Positions 1-9,151 are shown, counted from the first letter of the stretch. The stretch: 64,000 nt of DNA from Algoriphagus oliviformis (GCF_017254915.1 NZ_JAFKCT010000002.1:186001-250000), one strand, 5' to 3'. Notes: a model not told the origin generated them from the letters alone. Translations and numbers: made by a program.

Positions 1-2
1 TA

Positions 3-89
3 GGCAAGCCCCAGCGAGTGGGAGGAAGCATGATCCCCGCGATGAAAATCCGGGATTTCACCTTCTCCAGCTTGTCTGACGCCGTTTAA
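3..89 (+). CDS. C-terminal end of an unidentified protein (partial)
   Basis: An open frame enters from the left edge and stops at TAA 87-89, giving 28 residues that end in KIRDFTFSSLSDAV. The other two plus frames are closed earlier or have no protein-like composition. I do not recognise the family from so short a tail. It would be co-directional with the DUF4159-MoxR operon that starts about 85 bp later, and the gap between them is filled by a heptamer repeat tract. Confidence 0.35.
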   Translation, partial: GKPQRVGGSMIPAMKIRDFTFSSLSDAV

Positions 90-91
90 AT

Positions 92-122
92 CAGTCAGCA
101 GTAGGCAGTGGTCAGTAGGCAG
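92..122. repeat. Heptamer repeat tract (CAGTnGG type)
   Basis: About 4.4 copies of a 7-bp unit in exact register: CAGTCAG, CAGTAGG, CAGTGGT and CAGTAGG, then CAG. The segment 131-144 (GATCACTGCCTGCT) is nearly the reverse complement of two of these units, so the tract can fold back into a stem with a short loop. It sits 3 bp after the stop of the left-edge gene. Confidence 0.8.
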
Positions 123-172
123 GAAGCCCTTGATCACTGCCTGCTTTGATTGAGCGATTTTACCCTTGCGAA

Positions 173-856
173 ATGCCAACTGCGAACTGGAAACTGCCAA
201 CTGCCAATTGGAATCTGCCAACTGAAAACTGGAACCTGCCAACTGGCACCTTTTTCTTCACCCGTCTCAAATACACCTCTGGCAACTGGGACACGGATCA
301 GCGCATGCCTTCCAATCTCCTGCACAGCCTGGTGGAGTACACGACGATCCCGATAGACGAAAAGGAACGCATCATCGAACTCAGCAGCGAGGAAGTCTTC
401 AAGAGTCCTTTCTGTTATCTGAGTGGACACAAGTTGGTGGAGTTTACCCAGGAGGAACGCAGGATCTTCAAGACCTACGTGGAGCAGGGCGGCTTTGTCT
501 TTGTCGATGATTGCAACCATGACATCGACGGACTCTTCGCCAAGTCCTTTGAGGAGGAAATGGCGCGCACCTTTGGGCCGGAGGCCCTACAAAAAATCCC
601 AAATGACCACTACCTCTACCGCTGCTTCTTCGAGTTTGAGGACGGTCCGCCTGCGACTTCCTTCGAGCTGAATGGCTGGGGAGACGACCTGGTACACGAC
701 TACCTCAAAGCAATACAAGTCAACGGCCGCATCGGGGTACTGTATAGCAACAAAGATTACGGCTGCGAATGGGACTACGACTTTCGCAACAAGCGCTTCA
801 ACAAGATCGACAACACGCGATTTGGAGTCAATATCGTGGTATACGCCTTAACCTAA
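173..856 (+). CDS. DUF4159 domain protein, first gene of a MoxR/DUF58-type operon
   Basis: The conserved domain begins at FFFTRLKYTSGNWDTD and runs to the end, with blocks such as CYLSGHKLV, FVFVDDCNHDIDGLF and the C-terminal GVNIVVYALT. DUF4159 proteins usually start almost directly at the F-x-F-x-R-L-K-Y block. Here about 25 extra residues precede it and are encoded by the heptamer tract 176-250. I chose ATG 173; a TTG at 146 is also possible. Members occur with MoxR ATPases and DUF58 proteins, and the next gene follows after 7 bp. A cytoplasmic or periplasmic accessory role is inferred; no enzymatic function is known to me. Confidence 0.85.
   Translation: MPTANWKLPTANWNLPTENWNLPTGTFFFTRLKYTSGNWDTDQRMPSNLLHSLVEYTTIPIDEKERIIELSSEEVFKSPFCYLSGHKLVEFTQEERRIFKTYVEQGGFVFVDDCNHDIDGLFAKSFEEEMARTFGPEALQKIPNDHYLYRCFFEFEDGPPATSFELNGWGDDLVHDYLKAIQVNGRIGVLYSNKDYGCEWDYDFRNKRFNKIDNTRFGVNIVVYALT
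176..250. repeat. Heptamer repeat tract (nnAACTG type) running into a coding region
   Basis: Ten consecutive 7-bp units with consensus nnAACTG, for example CCAACTG, CGAACTG, GAAACTG. There is a superimposed 21-bp order because CCAACTG recurs every third unit at 176, 197, 218 and 239. The tract is in frame with the DUF4159 gene and encodes a 7-residue repeat (PTANWKL, PTANWNL, PTENWNL). Confidence 0.85.
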
Positions 857-863
857 ACCAACC

Positions 864-1856
864 TTGGAAACAGAACTGAAGAAATATCAGCAGCTCGTGG
901 ATAAGATTCCCTTGCTGAAAAAAGAAATTGCCAAAGTCATCGTCGGGCAGGATGAAGTGCTCGATGAGGTGATCATCACGCTTCTGGCGGGTGGACATTG
1001 CCTGCTCGAAGGTGTGCCTGGCTTGGCCAAAACCCTCATGGTGCAGACCATTTCCAAGGTGATGGAGCTCAGCTTCAAGCGTATCCAATTCACCCCAGAC
1101 CTCATGCCGGGCGACATCCTCGGTACCGAAGTGCTGGAGGAAGACCATAGCACCGGCAAGAAGTTTTTCCAGTTTACCCAGGGGCCGATCTTCGCCAACA
1201 TGGTTTTGGCTGACGAAATCAACCGAACGCCGCCCAAAACCCAGGCGGCGCTACTAGAAGCCATGCAGGAAAAAATGGTGACCTACGGAGGCAAAAACTA
1301 TAAGCTGCCGGATCCCTTCCTGATCATCGCGACCCAAAACCCCATCGAGCAAAGCGGCACCTATCCGCTTCCCGAGGCGCAACTTGACCGCTTTCTCCTC
1401 TACATCAAGCTCGGATATCCGAACGAAAACGAGGAGCTGGAAGTATTGCAACGAACCACCGGAACCTACAAAGCCAGCCCGGAGAAAATCCTCAATTCAG
1501 AGGAAATCAGAGAGCTGCAAAAACTCACTCGTGAAGTTCATCTCGACTCAGCCTTGCTCAATTACATCACGCGGCTCATCCGTGCCACGCGATTGGAAAA
1601 CACGACCGTGCCCGAGGTAAAAAACTACGTGGAATGGGGTGCTGGCACGCGTGCCGGACAGGCCTTGGTGCTTTGTGCCAAAGCGCGCGCCATCGTCAAA
1701 GGCCGCTATTCGGTCATCCCGGAGGACATCGAGCACCTGATTTTCCCGGTGCTTCGCCATCGGATTTCCCTGCATTTCCGCGCCGAAGCGGAGCAGCTGG
1801 ACGCAGACTTTGTGATCGGAAAAATCCTCGCCCAAACTCCCGTTCATGCCAAGTAA
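864..1856 (+). CDS. MoxR family AAA ATPase
   Basis: A 330-residue MoxR-type AAA+ ATPase, the usual length. Walker A is GVPGLAKT at residues 50-57, Walker B is VLADEIN at 114-120, and the sensor segment IATQNP is near 155-160. MoxR ATPases act as chaperone-like remodelers of partner proteins with von Willebrand A or DUF58 domains, which fits the next gene. The start is TTG, since no ATG lies near the N-terminal block ELKKYQQLVDKI. The gene overlaps the downstream DUF58 gene by 11 bp, so co-translation is likely. Confidence 0.95.
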   Translation: METELKKYQQLVDKIPLLKKEIAKVIVGQDEVLDEVIITLLAGGHCLLEGVPGLAKTLMVQTISKVMELSFKRIQFTPDLMPGDILGTEVLEEDHSTGKKFFQFTQGPIFANMVLADEINRTPPKTQAALLEAMQEKMVTYGGKNYKLPDPFLIIATQNPIEQSGTYPLPEAQLDRFLLYIKLGYPNENEELEVLQRTTGTYKASPEKILNSEEIRELQKLTREVHLDSALLNYITRLIRATRLENTTVPEVKNYVEWGAGTRAGQALVLCAKARAIVKGRYSVIPEDIEHLIFPVLRHRISLHFRAEAEQLDADFVIGKILAQTPVHAK

Positions 1857-2712
1857 CCTGGAGATCATCAAGCTCAACGACCTTCGTCTGTCCGCCCGGC
1901 TTATATCCGAGCAGCTGCGGCAGGGAGTCCACTCGGGCATCCGCGTGGGCGTAGGGAGCGAGTTTGAGCAGTACCGGCACTATCGGCCGGGGGATGATCT
2001 CAAGCGCATCGACTGGAAGTATTTTTCCCGTTCGGGCAAGTACATGGTGAAGGAGTCCACCACGGAAAGCAACCTCCATATCCGCATGATGCTGGATCTC
2101 TCCGGCTCGATGAACTATGAAGAAAAAGGTGTTTCCAGGCTGGAGTACGCCAAAAACCTCCTCGCTTCCTTGGCTTATCTGGGCTATTTGCAGGGGGATT
2201 CGCTGAGCTACTATACCCTCTCCGAAGGGAAAGTCGAGCAGAAAGTCTCGCCTACACCCAAGAGCTTCCAGCGGATTCTGTACTATTTGGAAGGTGAAAA
2301 AGCCAAGGGATCTTGGCCTTTGGAGCCTTTTCCGGAAAATCTGACCCAAGGTCGAAACCGGGAGTTGATCATCTGGGTGTCCGACTTTTTGCAAAAGGAA
2401 ACGGAGTGGGAAAATCTCGTGAAAGAATTTATCCACCCGAGAAAAGAACTGGTACTCATCCAGCTTTTGGGCGAGCAAGAGCTTGATTTCAAGCTCGAAG
2501 GGAACTTCGTGTTCCGCGATCTGGAGACGGGAGAGGAGCTGGTGCAGGACGGAAAAGCGGTTCAGAGTGAGTTTCGAACTCGATTCAAAAAATATTTGGA
2601 CGAGCTGAGTCAGCGCCTGCTTTTGCCCAAAGTCCACCTTCTGCGCGTATCCATGCAGACTCCGCTCACGGAAGTGGTGCGGACAGTGCTCAACCGAAAA
2701 CAGCTCGCGTGA
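1846..2712 (+). CDS. DUF58 domain protein with VWA-like fold
   Basis: A 288-residue protein with the DUF58 signature RPGDDLKRIDWKYFSRS around residues 47-63, followed by MMLDLSGSM, whose DxSxS at 84-88 looks like a VWA metal-binding site. DUF58 proteins are the usual partners of MoxR ATPases. ATG 1846 lies inside the end of moxR, and the stop overlaps the next start in the form TGATG. The protein has no signal peptide and is presumably cytoplasmic. The order MoxR-DUF58-BatA-like is the classical arrangement in Bacteroidota. Confidence 0.93.
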   Translation: MPSNLEIIKLNDLRLSARLISEQLRQGVHSGIRVGVGSEFEQYRHYRPGDDLKRIDWKYFSRSGKYMVKESTTESNLHIRMMLDLSGSMNYEEKGVSRLEYAKNLLASLAYLGYLQGDSLSYYTLSEGKVEQKVSPTPKSFQRILYYLEGEKAKGSWPLEPFPENLTQGRNRELIIWVSDFLQKETEWENLVKEFIHPRKELVLIQLLGEQELDFKLEGNFVFRDLETGEELVQDGKAVQSEFRTRFKKYLDELSQRLLLPKVHLLRVSMQTPLTEVVRTVLNRKQLA

Positions 2713-3884
2713 TGGAGTGGATTCAGCCGACGTTGTTTTGGGCCATGGCGGGGATCGCTGTTCCGCTTGGCATCCATCTCTGGAATGGCCGCAAAGGGAA
2801 AGTGATCGCCTGGGCGGCCACGGCCTGGCTAGACACCAAGGAGTCCCAATCCAGCCGCTCCCTGAAGCTGGAGCATTGGTGGCTTTTGTTGGCTAGGATC
2901 ATCCTCTGGGCGCTGCTGGTATTGTTGGCGGTGGGGCTATGGTGGAAAAGCCTGGAGCAATCCGGTGCGCCGAAGATCGTCCACGCGCTCTTGCCCGATC
3001 CCCAGGTGGAAGCCGAGTTTCGCTTCGAACTGGAGCAGGCGCTTTCCCGTGGGGAGGAGGTTTTCTGGCTGGCTCTGGGACTTCCCGAGTATGAAATTGG
3101 GCACGTTTCCCCGGTAGATTTTGACCCAAACCAGATGCAGGCTTATCTCGATCTTTTGCCTAAGGGCCTGGACTCTCTGCACTTCTACGCCCCTGGATTG
3201 GACTCTGACTGGGGTGATGGGCTGCTTTGGGTGCAAAAGGCCCCTGTCATGCACCTTGCAACCGAAACCGTCAAGCCAAGCCCAAGTGATCGCCTGATCG
3301 GCTTGTCCTCTGGCGATTTTCTAGGTTTGGATGAGTCAGGTGTTCTGCAGAAAATCTCTCCCGAATCCGCTCCAACTTCTGAAAAAACCGCTTCCTCTGG
3401 GACAGTCCCGTTCTTTCTCGATGTAAAAGACGAGCAGAAGAAAGCGGAAATCCTGGCGTCACTGGCAGCCTTGGAGGAAGTGTATGGTTTGTCCTTTGAG
3501 CAGGCGGATCTTCCGGTCGCCCAAGTGGTATTTTCCGATCAGCCAAATGGGATCGCTGATACTGGGAAGCTTAACTTCCTTGTAGGCGGAAGCGAAACGT
3601 CCAATGAGACAGGTCATGTTTCCTTGGCCTCGCCGGCTTCCCTGCCTTGGGAAGAAGTGGTAGAGAAAGGGATTTTGCCGGAATTGATCTTGGCTCCTCT
3701 GATTGAGTTTTTGGGGATTGCGCGGACGGACGTCCGCCTCAGCCAAGCCCAAGTCAACCAGAAATTCGTAGAAATACCCAGAGCCAAGCAAGCTGCCGCG
3801 GCCAATACCACGGAGATTATGCTTTTCCTGATCGCCCTTTGCTTTGCCCTGGAGCGCTTTTTAGCCTATCGTAGCCGCCTGTGA
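2712..3884 (+). CDS. BatA-domain membrane protein
   Basis: A 390-residue protein with an N-terminal BatA-type double transmembrane unit: helix near residues 8-22, charged linker with HLWNGRKGK, second helix near 58-78. A soluble middle part follows, then a C-terminal helix (IMLFLIALCFALERFLAYR). This matches the N-terminal domain known from aerotolerance (Bat) proteins, but no VWA MIDAS motif is seen. I prefer ATG 2712, which overlaps the preceding TGA as TGATG, over GTG 2709. The stop overlaps the next start (GTGA). Confidence 0.85.
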   Translation: MEWIQPTLFWAMAGIAVPLGIHLWNGRKGKVIAWAATAWLDTKESQSSRSLKLEHWWLLLARIILWALLVLLAVGLWWKSLEQSGAPKIVHALLPDPQVEAEFRFELEQALSRGEEVFWLALGLPEYEIGHVSPVDFDPNQMQAYLDLLPKGLDSLHFYAPGLDSDWGDGLLWVQKAPVMHLATETVKPSPSDRLIGLSSGDFLGLDESGVLQKISPESAPTSEKTASSGTVPFFLDVKDEQKKAEILASLAALEEVYGLSFEQADLPVAQVVFSDQPNGIADTGKLNFLVGGSETSNETGHVSLASPASLPWEEVVEKGILPELILAPLIEFLGIARTDVRLSQAQVNQKFVEIPRAKQAAAANTTEIMLFLIALCFALERFLAYRSRL

Positions 3885-6082
3885 AGACGCTTAACCAACA
3901 TATCAAATCACTGGAAAACCAGCTTTGGCTCAATGCTTGGCTGAAGGGTTTGCTCTGTTCTGTTGTCTTGGGCTCGCTGCTTTCCATTTTCGGCTTGAAT
4001 GGCTTGGCGCGTAGTGGAGTTGTCGGAGGAGCTGGAGCTATTTTAGCGATTTATTTTGGTGCCTTCCGTCCCCAACGTGCCCGTGCAGTTCGGATTCTCC
4101 ACGAGCGGGTTGGAGGGCTGGAGTTTAGCTTGGAGCTGTTGGAAAAAGGGAATCCCAGCATTGTCGAAAGACTGCAATTGGATCGGATCGCCTCCAGAAT
4201 ACCTCCAAAAATCTGGGTTTTCCATAAAGGACTTACTCCGTTTTTGTTGTCCTGTGGAGTGGTCATGGCGTTCAGTTTATTGCTCAATTTCCTGCCCATC
4301 ACGCAAAAAAGTGCCAACTCGAACTCTTTGGAAAAGGAACGTCTCCCGGCTGTTTTGGCCGAAAACGCTCCCGTTCTTTTATCCCAAAGCCAAGTCCAGA
4401 TCGCCGCGCCCAGCTATACGGGAATCGCTCCCCAAGAGCAAACCAGCCTCGATATCAAGGCCATCAAAGGTTCAAATATCACTTGGAGTCTTGGTTTTGA
4501 AAGTGCTGATAACCTGTCTGTTTTCTTGGTGAGTTCTACCGGGGCCATGTTGCCATTTTCAAAAGATGAAGACAGATACCAACTCAAGGAAGAGCTGACC
4601 GGATCGGGTATTTATTCTATTCAGGCCTTCCGTGGGGAGGCCCAGGTTTTCGAGTCGAAGTTTTATACGTTGGAAGCCATCGTCGACCAAAGCCCGCAGA
4701 TTTTGCCGGAGGAAAAGGAGAGCTACAAGTTCTTTTTCCCTGGAAACGATCCCAAGCTCCAGCTCAAGGCCCAGGTCAGTGACGACTTCAGGGTGAGCCG
4801 CGTGGAGATCGTGGCGACTTTGGCGCGGGGTAAGGGAGAAAACGTGAAGTTTCGCGAGACACGCTTTCCGGTGGAGACCAAACCTTTTTCTTCCAAGCAA
4901 TCCACCTTCACGCTCAATGTGAATTCCCTGGATTTCCAGCCGGGCGACGAACTGTACTACTACTGGGTGGCGGCGGACAACAAGGCTCCAGAGGCCAATA
5001 TCAGCCGCACGGACACGTATTTCATCAAGTATTTTGACGACTCGGAGGAGAGTAATGCGGTGCTGGAGGGCATGGCGATTCAGGTTTTGCCGGAGTACTT
5101 CCGCAGTCAGCGCCAGATCATCATTGATACCGAGAAGCTGCTGGCCGACAAGCCCAAGCTCGCCGAGAAGAAGTTTAACTCCACTTCCAACGAGATCGGC
5201 TACGACCAAAAACTCCTCCGGCTACGCTATGGACAGTATCTGGGGGAGGAGTTTGAGACGGCTGCCGTAGGGGTAGTGGTGGAGCCGACCAATGATGGGG
5301 ATATGCTGGCGGGCTACATGCACCTGCATGATCAGGAGGGCGAGCATGATCCAGATCCAGCGAAACCAGGACAGTTTGGACCTACGGTGGAGCACCAGCA
5401 CGAGACTGGAGGCCACGACCATGGCCACGAGTCGGAGGAGGGCGATGCCATGGAAGACCTGATGAGCGCGTATATCCACGCGCATGATTCGGAGGAAATG
5501 AACACTTTTTACGAGCAGTCCACTCGTGGTGCGTTGAAAGGCGCTCTAGAACAGATGTGGCAGGCGGAGCTCCACATGCGGCTTTTTGAGCCGGAAAAAG
5601 CACTGCCTTACCAGTACAAGGCCCTGGAACTTCTGAAGAGCGTACAGCAAAAGTCCCGGGTCTATGTGAAGCGCACGGCCTACGATCCGCCGCCGATCAA
5701 GGAGGAGGAAAAGCGCCTGTCTGGGGAATTGGAGGAATTGGACTTGGAGATCCAAAAGGAACTGGCGATGCTGGACCGGCAGATCGAGCCCCTGGCTTCG
5801 GCTGTGCTGGGTTTTTTGGCGAAAGCCGAACTCAGCGCCCAAGAGCGGGAAACCGTGCGTGAACTCGGCAGTCTTTGGACTAAAAAGGCGCAAAATTCCC
5901 AACTGGCTGACCTCAACCTGATCTTGCATCTGCAAGAGCTCGAAGCGGGAAAATTGGACGAGAAAGGCCGAAGGGAGCTTCGCGACAAGCTCTACCCCCT
6001 GGCCAAAAACTATAAAAATCCCGGCGCTTCCACACTTGCCAACGAATCCCTGAAATCCGCTTTCCGAAAGAACCTGAGATGA
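3881..6082 (+). CDS. DUF4175-like membrane protein with His-rich segment
   Basis: A 733-residue protein. It has hydrophobic helices near residues 22-42, 45-60 and 118-138, then a large extracytoplasmic region with Ig-like segments and helical C-terminal parts rich in Glu and Lys. This fits the DUF4175-type proteins found after MoxR-DUF58-BatA genes in Bacteroidota. Residues about 477-540 are strikingly rich in His, Asp and Glu (MHLHDQEGEHD, EHQHETGGHDHGHESEEGD, YIHAHDSEE), suggesting metal binding. The start is GTG 3881, overlapping the previous stop; the end overlaps the next gene by ATGA. Function is unknown. Confidence 0.8.
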   Translation: MKTLNQHIKSLENQLWLNAWLKGLLCSVVLGSLLSIFGLNGLARSGVVGGAGAILAIYFGAFRPQRARAVRILHERVGGLEFSLELLEKGNPSIVERLQLDRIASRIPPKIWVFHKGLTPFLLSCGVVMAFSLLLNFLPITQKSANSNSLEKERLPAVLAENAPVLLSQSQVQIAAPSYTGIAPQEQTSLDIKAIKGSNITWSLGFESADNLSVFLVSSTGAMLPFSKDEDRYQLKEELTGSGIYSIQAFRGEAQVFESKFYTLEAIVDQSPQILPEEKESYKFFFPGNDPKLQLKAQVSDDFRVSRVEIVATLARGKGENVKFRETRFPVETKPFSSKQSTFTLNVNSLDFQPGDELYYYWVAADNKAPEANISRTDTYFIKYFDDSEESNAVLEGMAIQVLPEYFRSQRQIIIDTEKLLADKPKLAEKKFNSTSNEIGYDQKLLRLRYGQYLGEEFETAAVGVVVEPTNDGDMLAGYMHLHDQEGEHDPDPAKPGQFGPTVEHQHETGGHDHGHESEEGDAMEDLMSAYIHAHDSEEMNTFYEQSTRGALKGALEQMWQAELHMRLFEPEKALPYQYKALELLKSVQQKSRVYVKRTAYDPPPIKEEEKRLSGELEELDLEIQKELAMLDRQIEPLASAVLGFLAKAELSAQERETVRELGSLWTKKAQNSQLADLNLILHLQELEAGKLDEKGRRELRDKLYPLAKNYKNPGASTLANESLKSAFRKNLR

Positions 6083-7695
6083 ATTTCCATTACCAACCTT
6101 TAGTTTCTTGGCCGTTTTTCTTCGGGTTTGTCGCGATCCTGGTCTTGGTCGGGGGACTGACTTTGTTTTTCCAATGGAGAAATAAGACAGCCTCCAAGCG
6201 ACTGCTGATTCGCGGCCTGCTGCTGCTGGGGTTTGTTTTTTGCCTCGCAATGCTGCTACTCCGCCCTCAGCGTGAAGTGGAGCCGGGCGAAAGACAAGTG
6301 ATCGTGTACCAAGACGATTTGGATAAAAAGCAGGTTGATTTCTGGCGGGACAGCTTGGAAGTAAATCGTGCAGTGGCGCTATCGAGGTTTCAGCCAAGGT
6401 CTGAGATGGTGTTTTTGCTTGGGGAAAAATTCGATGCGCAGCAGCTCTATGGCCTCAGAAACCTCGATTTTGAGTGGATTCTTCCGCATGAAAACGCCGC
6501 GGTTCGCGACTTGGCTTGGAAAGGCTTTGTGCGGAAAGGGGAGAAGCAAAGGTTGGCCTACGAAGTTTATTCCGAGTCGGATAGCTCCATGCTGGCCATT
6601 TCCGGATCAAATCTGGAGCCGAAACCCTTGACCAAGGGTTGGAATTCGGGCTTGCTGGAGTTTTCGCCCAGCGGCCTCGGTCGGGCGGAGTTTCCGCTGC
6701 TTTTGGACGAGGACACGCTGGCCAATGTCCGGTTTTACATCGGAGCGGCTTCGCCAAAAAAGTACCATTTCCAGCTGGGGTTCCCGAGTGCGGAGAGCCG
6801 TACGCTGGGCAACTGGCTGCGGGAGAAAGGGGAGAAAGTCACCGAGGAGATCCAGCTGTCCAGAGAGACGGTTTTGTATAGCGGCTTGGCGGGTGATTCC
6901 TTGCAGGTCTTGATCGTCGATCCAGCCCAGTTGGAGCAAAAGTCGGTTCAAAACCTGGTGAAGGAGGGAAAGGCAGCCTTGGTCGTGATGAATGTCAGCC
7001 AGGCTGTGGAGACCGCGCAGACGCTCAATCGGCTCTTCGGGACGGATTTCCAGGTGTCGAGGATCAGTCAGGAAGAAACGAGGACGTTGGAAAGCGGAGC
7101 GGAAACGCTTCCTTTTTCCTTTCTTGAAAAGTCCGGGCAAAAGCTGCGGCAAGACGGCAGCCTGGCAGTTCAACTGGCGGGCAGTGTTCCGGTCTCCATG
7201 TCTTTGATCACTGCGAGTTATCCTTTTTCTCTTCAAGGGAAAAGTGAGGAATATGAGGCTGTCTGGGGCGAACTTTTTGGTTTGCTGGAGCCGGATGAGA
7301 AATCGGCCTGGCGCATGGAAGCGCCCCTGCTAACGGGCGTCTCCAAAGACCTTGAGCGGCTTTCCCAAGATTCCCTTCCCGATCAGCTCATTTGGGCGAA
7401 GGACACGATCTACTTGCGAAGAAGCGCTGCAAACCCGTTTTTGGCCGAGGGCAAGCTGCAAATCACAGACAGCTCTTGGGTGGATTTGGATTCCGGTTTT
7501 TCGGCTTTTGTCTACGGGGAAGACGAATTGGCGGCGCTTAGGACAAGGGCTTTGATTTCTGATTTGAAAAGCAACTCGCCCAGTCTTGGTGGCGAAAGCA
7601 GCAGTTTTCGTCTTCCTTTTTCACCTTGGATTTGGATCGTGGGGATGCTGCTGACTTTGGGTCTGCTATGGTTGGAGCCGAAGTTGCAGCTTTAG
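6079..7695 (+). CDS. Membrane protein, last gene of the MoxR operon
   Basis: A 538-residue protein with two N-terminal transmembrane helices (about 12-32 and 42-61), a long soluble region and a C-terminal helix (WIWIVGMLLTLGLLWLEP). This is the same plan as the BatA-like gene two positions upstream, so both may share a double-anchored architecture. No catalytic motif or named domain is recognisable. It starts with an ATGA overlap and ends 13 bp before the stop of the convergent GH30 gene. A role in the envelope complex served by the MoxR ATPase is inferred from context only. Confidence 0.75.
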   Translation: MNFHYQPLVSWPFFFGFVAILVLVGGLTLFFQWRNKTASKRLLIRGLLLLGFVFCLAMLLLRPQREVEPGERQVIVYQDDLDKKQVDFWRDSLEVNRAVALSRFQPRSEMVFLLGEKFDAQQLYGLRNLDFEWILPHENAAVRDLAWKGFVRKGEKQRLAYEVYSESDSSMLAISGSNLEPKPLTKGWNSGLLEFSPSGLGRAEFPLLLDEDTLANVRFYIGAASPKKYHFQLGFPSAESRTLGNWLREKGEKVTEEIQLSRETVLYSGLAGDSLQVLIVDPAQLEQKSVQNLVKEGKAALVVMNVSQAVETAQTLNRLFGTDFQVSRISQEETRTLESGAETLPFSFLEKSGQKLRQDGSLAVQLAGSVPVSMSLITASYPFSLQGKSEEYEAVWGELFGLLEPDEKSAWRMEAPLLTGVSKDLERLSQDSLPDQLIWAKDTIYLRRSAANPFLAEGKLQITDSSWVDLDSGFSAFVYGEDELAALRTRALISDLKSNSPSLGGESSSFRLPFSPWIWIVGMLLTLGLLWLEPKLQL

Positions 7696-7708
7696 GCTGG
7701 ACTTTTTC

Positions 7709-9091
7709 TCACCAAACCCAAGTCCCGACGGCTCCCGGATTCAGCTGTGCTTCGATCAGTTTTTCCCCGTCCTTGATGACAAAGTCTTTGGGCTCTTTGG
7801 ACTCATTGAGCACGATGAGGACTTTTTTGCGGTCAGGCCTCCCAAAAGCGACATTGGGCAGTCCCTCCAATTCGTTGGAATCTATCCTGACAGCGCCTGG
7901 ATCCACAAATTTGCTGGCATGGGCGATGATGTAGTAGGCTGGATTGCGGGTCACGGAGTCCCCGGCGATGGTCACCGCGCCAAGGCAGCGGTCGCAGCCG
8001 CCGCGGTCGGTATGCGGGGTGAGTTCGGGATTGGAGCTCAGGTTCCATTCCAAGACAGTCTTCGCCCAGTTACGAGGAGCGCCGATCACCAGATTTTTCA
8101 CATGCCAAGCCAGATCGCCTGCCAAGTCGCCCGGAGCGCCTACCCACTGCTCGGTGAAGTAGATGTTTTTGTCAGGGAAAGCCTGGTGTACCTCGGACAA
8201 TGCCTCGATTTTTCCCCCATAGAGGTGAAAAGCCGATCCGTCGATAAACGGATGAGCCAAGCTGTCCTGCAACACCGAGATCGGGTAGTCTGGCCGGTCC
8301 GCGTTGTGGTCGTACACGACGATCTTGGTTTTGATCCCGTTTTCTTCGAAAGCTGGCCCGAGATGCAAGCCGATAAACCTTGCCTGCTGCTCAGGAAGCA
8401 TGAGAAGCGAGGGATTGTTGCCGGGATGGAGGGGCTCGTTTTGGATGGTAAGGGCATCGATGGCAATGCCCAGAGCCTCCATTTCCTGGATGTATTTGAC
8501 CAGGTAGCAGGCGTAAGCGGATTCAAACTCCTCCAAAAGGGAACCGCCGCGGGTGTCCTTGTTGTCTTTCATCCAGGCAGGAGGTGACCAAGGAGAGGCC
8601 ATGAGCTTTAGATTCGGGTTGATTTGCAGGATCTCCCGCAGCACGGGGATCACGTCCAGCGTGTCCGGCCCCAGGCTAAACTGGGTCAATTCCGGATCGG
8701 TCGCCAGAGAGTCCCTCAGGTCATTGTAGGAGAAAGGATACTCGTTCAGGTCGGAAGCGGCCACTGAAAGGCGCAGGTAGGAGATTCGGATTTCCTTTTC
8801 CCCATCCCCGAAAAGCTCCCTCAGAAGAGCTCTCCTTGCTGGGGCTCCCATCGCCAGCAGGTGCTTTGCGCTGCCTTGGCTCAGGGTATAGCCAAAGCCA
8901 TCCATGGCTTGGAATCCTGTCTCTGCATCGATGGTAATGGTCAGTTCGGACGCTTCTGGCTCCTGACCCTGGTCTTGTTTTTGAAAGAACACATTGGCTT
9001 TGGGGTCGGTCAGCCAGAGCTCGTAGCTTTGCTTCTCCTTTGCGCAGCTTAGACAAAAAAGGGCAAGTAGGAGAGGAAGAATTTTTTTCAT
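7709..9091 (-). CDS. GH30 family glycoside hydrolase, lipoprotein
   Basis: A 460-residue protein related to glucosylceramidase-like GH30 enzymes. The signal peptide ends in a lipobox with Cys16 (LFCLSC). Catalytic residues are visible: acid/base Glu219 in TIQNEP and nucleophile Glu314 in YFTEQW, as expected for clan GH-A. Other family blocks are GFGYTLSQGSA and MASPWSPPAWMK. I use ATG 9091 because it begins directly at the signal peptide. It is probably attached to the outer membrane and cleaves a beta-linked glycan or glycolipid; the substrate cannot be told from sequence. A hairpin terminator separates it from the upstream gene. Confidence 0.92.
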   Translation of the reverse strand: MKKILPLLLALFCLSCAKEKQSYELWLTDPKANVFFQKQDQGQEPEASELTITIDAETGFQAMDGFGYTLSQGSAKHLLAMGAPARRALLRELFGDGEKEIRISYLRLSVAASDLNEYPFSYNDLRDSLATDPELTQFSLGPDTLDVIPVLREILQINPNLKLMASPWSPPAWMKDNKDTRGGSLLEEFESAYACYLVKYIQEMEALGIAIDALTIQNEPLHPGNNPSLLMLPEQQARFIGLHLGPAFEENGIKTKIVVYDHNADRPDYPISVLQDSLAHPFIDGSAFHLYGGKIEALSEVHQAFPDKNIYFTEQWVGAPGDLAGDLAWHVKNLVIGAPRNWAKTVLEWNLSSNPELTPHTDRGGCDRCLGAVTIAGDSVTRNPAYYIIAHASKFVDPGAVRIDSNELEGLPNVAFGRPDRKKVLIVLNESKEPKDFVIKDGEKLIEAQLNPGAVGTWVW

Positions 9092-9100
9092 TTGGGTGAA

Positions 9101-9132
9101 AAGAAAAAGCCTTGGAAGGATTTCCAAGGCTT
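9101..9132 (-). terminator. Intrinsic terminator, minus strand
   Basis: Perfect 11-bp inverted repeat (AAGCCTTGGAA at 9107-9117 and its complement at 9122-9132) with a 4-base loop. On the minus strand it is followed by a T-rich run (TTTTTCTTTTC). It lies 20 bp after the stop of the gene ending at 9152 and just before the GH30 start, so it should end the upstream transcript. Confidence 0.85.
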
Positions 9133-9151
9133 CAAATTGAGTGAATTGCCG

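Noticed and set aside
134..520. Minus-strand ORF of 128 residues over the DUF4159 start, with SWQ-type repeats
   Set aside because: It is the antisense reading of the heptamer tract and of the DUF4159 domain; no family character.
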